Below are positions 61,397 through 64,000 of a DNA stretch of 64,000 nt, piece after piece (the first letter of the stretch is position 1; the number at the start of each line of letters is the position of its first letter). The DNA lies in the NCBI RefSeq assembly GCF_900460315.1, contig NZ_UHIO01000001.1:768001-832000 (forward strand). The letters are read 5' to 3'. Origin of the DNA: Veillonella criceti (GTDB lineage: Bacteria > Bacillota > Negativicutes > Veillonellales > Veillonellaceae). Below the pieces are notes generated by a model. That model was not told the DNA's origin. It saw only the letters and a list, made by a program, of their open reading frames with translations, and searched no databases. Position numbers and translations under genes: made by a program.

Positions 61397-61762
61397 ATGA
61401 AAAATGCAACTATACAATATCCTATTGACAGCAATATGACTAATATCAATAAACAAGAATGTCCTATTCTCTATGCCTTACAAATTATCGGACAAAAATG
61501 GAAATTACCTATTTTATGGTATTTACACGAACAACAAACAACTCGTTATAATGAATTAAAACGTCGGATTCCAGGCATAACTAACATAATGTTAACAAAA
61601 TCTTTAAGAGAATTAGAAGAAGCAGGTTTAGTAGCTCGTCATGCCTATGAAACGATTCCTCCTAAAGTAGAATATAGTTTAACAGATGTAGGACTCAATT
61701 TATTGCCCACATTAAATGAACTCTACAAATGGGGCGAAACACAAATGAAAAAAAACAAATAA
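61397..61762 (+). CDS. HxlR-family winged-helix transcriptional regulator
   Basis: A 121-residue dimeric DNA-binding protein. The HxlR pattern is clear: CPILYALQIIGQKWKLPILWYL, then the recognition helix region GITNIMLTKSLRELEEAGLVARHAYETIPPKVEYSLTDVG. Cys at the family position (ECPIL, about residue 23) is used by YodB/HypR-like members to sense electrophiles or disulfide stress. It diverges from the broken old yellow enzyme gene, which would have been its natural target; with that gene dead it may be an orphan regulator. AAAAGGAG lies rather far (13 bases) from the ATG. Confidence 0.88.
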   Translation: MKNATIQYPIDSNMTNINKQECPILYALQIIGQKWKLPILWYLHEQQTTRYNELKRRIPGITNIMLTKSLRELEEAGLVARHAYETIPPKVEYSLTDVGLNLLPTLNELYKWGETQMKKNK

Positions 61763-61809
61763 TAAAAGGGCTTCTTTGCTAAAATTTATATAGCAAAGAG
61801 GCCCTTTTC
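61763..61809. terminator. Terminator after hxlR
   Basis: AAAAGGGC and TCTTTGCTA on the left pair with TAGCAAAGA and GCCCTTTT on the right; A and T runs on either side, suitable for both convergent genes. Confidence 0.88.
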
Positions 61810-61914
61810 CGTTAAATTATTATAAACTATTTAGTTTTAATACTAAACGACTTCTACTTTATTTTCTATTTTATGCTCTATTTCATTTTCTACTTCATCT
61901 TCTATCGTATATGA

Positions 61915-63300
61915 TTAAGCAATTTCCTTTTTTAATTGGTAAATCAATAATAACAATATAAACCAAATAGGGGTAACAAATAAAGCAACCCGCGTAGCTG
62001 GATTAAATGCCAAAGTAACAATAACAAAAGCAAAAAAAGCTAATACTACATAATTTAAAATAGGAAATAAAGGCATTTTAAATGTGCTTTTTGCCGCTAA
62101 ATCAGGTCTAGCCTTAATGTATTTCATGTGACAAATCGTAATAATCCCCCAAATATAAAGAAAACAAAACGTAGCCACGCTGGTTATAATAACAAATACG
62201 CCTTCAGCAATTACATATTGTAACGCTACGACTAAACAAATGACTAAAACGGATAAAAATAAAGCATTAGCAGGTACTTGTTTGTTTGTTAATATTTCTA
62301 ATATCCCCGGAGCATGGCTACGTTTAGCTAGCGAATAAAGTAAGCGACTCGTGCTAAATACACCGCTATTACAAGCAGAAGCAGCCGAAGTAAGCACAAC
62401 AAAATTTACTAAAGATGCCGCGCCTACAATACCTACAGCTAAAAATACTTCCACAAATGGACTTCTATCAGGATTTACTGAATCCCATGGAAAAATGCTC
62501 ATTATAACCCCTAAAGCACCTACATAAAAGAGGATAATACGAATAGGAATACTGTTAATAGATTGAGGTATTACCTTCTTAGGATTTTCTGTTTCACCAG
62601 CTGTCAAACCAACTAATTCAATGCCTGCAAACGCAAATACAACCATCTGGAATGATTGGATAAAGCCATCTAATCCTTTAGGAAACCAGCCACCGTGACT
62701 CCATAAATTACTAAAACTAGCAATACCTACTGATGTGGGTTGACCTGTCATAATAAAATATATACCTAATACAATAAGGGCTACAATTGCCGCCACTTTT
62801 ATACAAGCAAACCAAAATTCTAATTCACCAAATAATTTTACTGTCAATAAATTCATCAATAATAATAAAAATAAAGTAACTAAACTCGGTATCCAAGCTT
62901 CAATCGAAGGAAACCAATATTTCACATATATACCAACAGCCGTTATATCAGCCATAGCTACTGAAATCCAACAGAACCAATACGTCCAACCTGTAACAAA
63001 CGCTGTTTTCTCTCCCATATAATCTTGTACAAATTCAATGAATGTATGGTATTTCGTATTAGATAAAAGTAATTCACCTAGGGCTCGCATCATAAGAAAA
63101 CAAATACCACCGGTAATGATATACGCAAATAAAATAGCTGGCCCTGCTAATGCAATAGAATGGCCTGATCCTAAAAATAGTCCTGTACCAATAGCACCAC
63201 CAATTGCAATTAATTGAACATGACGATTCTTTAGCCCTCTGGCAAGGGTCTGTTCTTGATTTACCTCTGAGCTCGGCACTGGTTCTAGTTCTTGATTCAT
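61915..63300 (-). CDS. Amino acid permease, CycA-like (APC superfamily)
   Basis: Proton-coupled amino-acid importer of 461 residues with 12 hydrophobic spans. It is close to E. coli CycA (D-serine/D-alanine/glycine): RGLKNRHVQLIAIGGAIGTG, LFLGSGHSIALAGPAI, MRALGELLLSN, TGWTYWFCWISVAMADITA and KLFGELEFWFACIKVAAIVA. The GGAIGTGLF motif binds the substrate backbone. AAAGGAGGGA precedes the ATG. After the TAA stop (61915-61917) the same frame stays open for 23 codons rich in Glu and Lys. Substrate is inferred from similarity only. Confidence 0.85.
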   Translation of the reverse strand: MNQELEPVPSSEVNQEQTLARGLKNRHVQLIAIGGAIGTGLFLGSGHSIALAGPAILFAYIITGGICFLMMRALGELLLSNTKYHTFIEFVQDYMGEKTAFVTGWTYWFCWISVAMADITAVGIYVKYWFPSIEAWIPSLVTLFLLLLMNLLTVKLFGELEFWFACIKVAAIVALIVLGIYFIMTGQPTSVGIASFSNLWSHGGWFPKGLDGFIQSFQMVVFAFAGIELVGLTAGETENPKKVIPQSINSIPIRIILFYVGALGVIMSIFPWDSVNPDRSPFVEVFLAVGIVGAASLVNFVVLTSAASACNSGVFSTSRLLYSLAKRSHAPGILEILTNKQVPANALFLSVLVICLVVALQYVIAEGVFVIITSVATFCFLYIWGIITICHMKYIKARPDLAAKSTFKMPLFPILNYVVLAFFAFVIVTLAFNPATRVALFVTPIWFILLLLIYQLKKEIA

Positions 63301-63692
63301 CTAATAATTCCCTCCTTTAGGCTAACTATGAACTAATAAATAATTAATAATTATCTATTATAACAGCTTACTGTATAGTTTTTCTATAGAAGTTATAAAA
63401 AATACAATATACATATGGTGAATTATGGAAGGATAGGTAGATACGCGAATATACTAAAATATTATATTTTTCCTAAGCACTATTTAAATACGTCCGTTCG
63501 GTTGCTGTGGATTTCTCTTCGAGAAATCTTACGCCCCGAACTATGCGATTCGCAATAATTTATGCGTCGCTCTGCTCCTATAAATTATGCTCTCTGCATA
63601 CCAGGACCACTTCTATTGTACTAATACCAATTGTGTTACCTCTACAATATTGGCTGGAAGCTAACATGATGAGATACGTAGTATCTCATCAG
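63301..63692. other. Spacer between the permease gene and the rRNA operon end
   Basis: No gene. It contains two clean hairpins: GATTTCTC TTC GAGAAATC (63510-63528) and GATGAGATAC GTA GTATCTCATC (63668-63690). The GC-richer part 63490-63660 has a composition unlike the AT-rich flank and may be a copy of a sequence that borders rRNA operons. Confidence 0.5.
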
Positions 63693-63693
63693 T

Positions 63694-63737
63694 AAAAGCA
63701 AAAGGGCCATACCTTTCGGTATGACCCTTTGCTTTTA
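63694..63737 (-). terminator. rRNA operon terminator
   Basis: AAAAGCAAAAGGGCCATACC pairs with GGTATGACCCTTTGCTTTT (one bulge/wobble region) across a short TTTC loop; T-run on the minus strand, directly after the 5S gene. Confidence 0.9.
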
Positions 63738-63742
63738 TTAAT

Positions 63743-63854
<112 letters not shown>

Positions 63855-64000
63855 AATCTGTCAGAGCTTGTACTCTGAAAACCACATAGAAGTGTAGATT
63901 TTGTAAGTTACACATTAGATAATTTCTATTTATTGAAGTTTCTTACTACATACTAGTATCTGCCATTTACAATATACCTTGTGTCCGGCGCCTGTGGATT
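63855..64000 (-). other. 23S-5S internal transcribed spacer (partial)
   Basis: AT-rich spacer upstream of 5S on the minus strand. No tRNA is seen. The end of the 23S gene is not within the window. Confidence 0.7.

Overview
The window looks like chromosomal DNA from a Veillonella-type member of the Negativicutes, an anaerobic, diderm, low-GC relative of the Firmicutes. Three things point there. Many genes are Firmicutes-like (an mfd - SpoVB-like flippase - mazG - HU block, a UgtP-like glycosyltransferase, a YrzB/DUF1292-like protein). There are also outer-membrane proteins: a giant YadA-type trimeric autotransporter whose C-terminus carries an S-layer-homology (SLH) domain. Finally, the metabolism is strictly anaerobic (fused Nfn, ferredoxin-linked formate dehydrogenase). 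This assignment comes from sequence features only; no database was searched.

Layout. 0.3-6.4 kb (minus): a fused NfnA-NfnB ferredoxin/NAD(P) transhydrogenase, then ftcD - fhs - fchA, which move the formimino group of histidine breakdown onto tetrahydrofolate and recover ATP and formate. A HutD-like gene diverges from ftcD. 7.2-10.3 kb: two paralogous Na+/H+:dicarboxylate (DAACS) symporters. 10.5-17.9 kb: fdhD (+) converges on a minus-strand run thiT - mobAB - fdhF - ferredoxin - ferredoxin - moeA with coupled starts, making a Cys-type formate dehydrogenase and its molybdenum cofactor. 18-22.5 kb: guaC, a probable 36-residue membrane protein, an aldo/keto reductase, an enoyl-CoA hydratase/isomerase and a formate/nitrite channel. 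22.7-27 kb (+): exported alkaline phosphatase, a secreted DUF3299-like protein and a MacB/LolCDE-type ABC transporter. 27.2-38.8 kb (minus): a degenerate DnaA-like protein, a small basic protein, Uup, a DUF1292-like protein, UgtP-like, HU, MazG, SpoVB-like and Mfd. 39.1-58.5 kb (minus): one 19.5-kb gene for a trimeric autotransporter of about 6,487 residues. 59.4-61.8 kb: tRNA-Leu(UAG), a cobalamin riboswitch with no recognisable target gene, broken remnants of a DsbA/FrnE-like and an old-yellow-enzyme gene, and an HxlR regulator. 61.9-64 kb: a CycA-like amino-acid permease and the 5S end of an rRNA operon.

How the genes fit together. Formate is a common theme. FtcD/FchA/Fhs can generate formate and ATP, the FNT channel can move formate across the membrane, and FdhF with two four-cluster ferredoxins can oxidise it, with moeA, mobAB and fdhD supplying and maturing the cofactor. 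Nfn then links ferredoxin and the NAD(P) pools. The DAACS carriers suit an organism that lives on organic acids. The giant adhesin is probably the main surface attachment protein.

Most notable: (1) the autotransporter has its YadA barrel followed by a coiled coil and an SLH domain, which should place a peptidoglycan-binding module in the periplasm; (2) a 3.15-kb direct repeat and several module families inside that gene; (3) an orphan B12 riboswitch ending in a terminator; (4) a stand-alone DnaA-like AAA+ domain without a Walker A motif; (5) an exported phosphatase next to a DUF3299-like/ABC transporter set. No CRISPR array, prophage or intact insertion sequence was seen.
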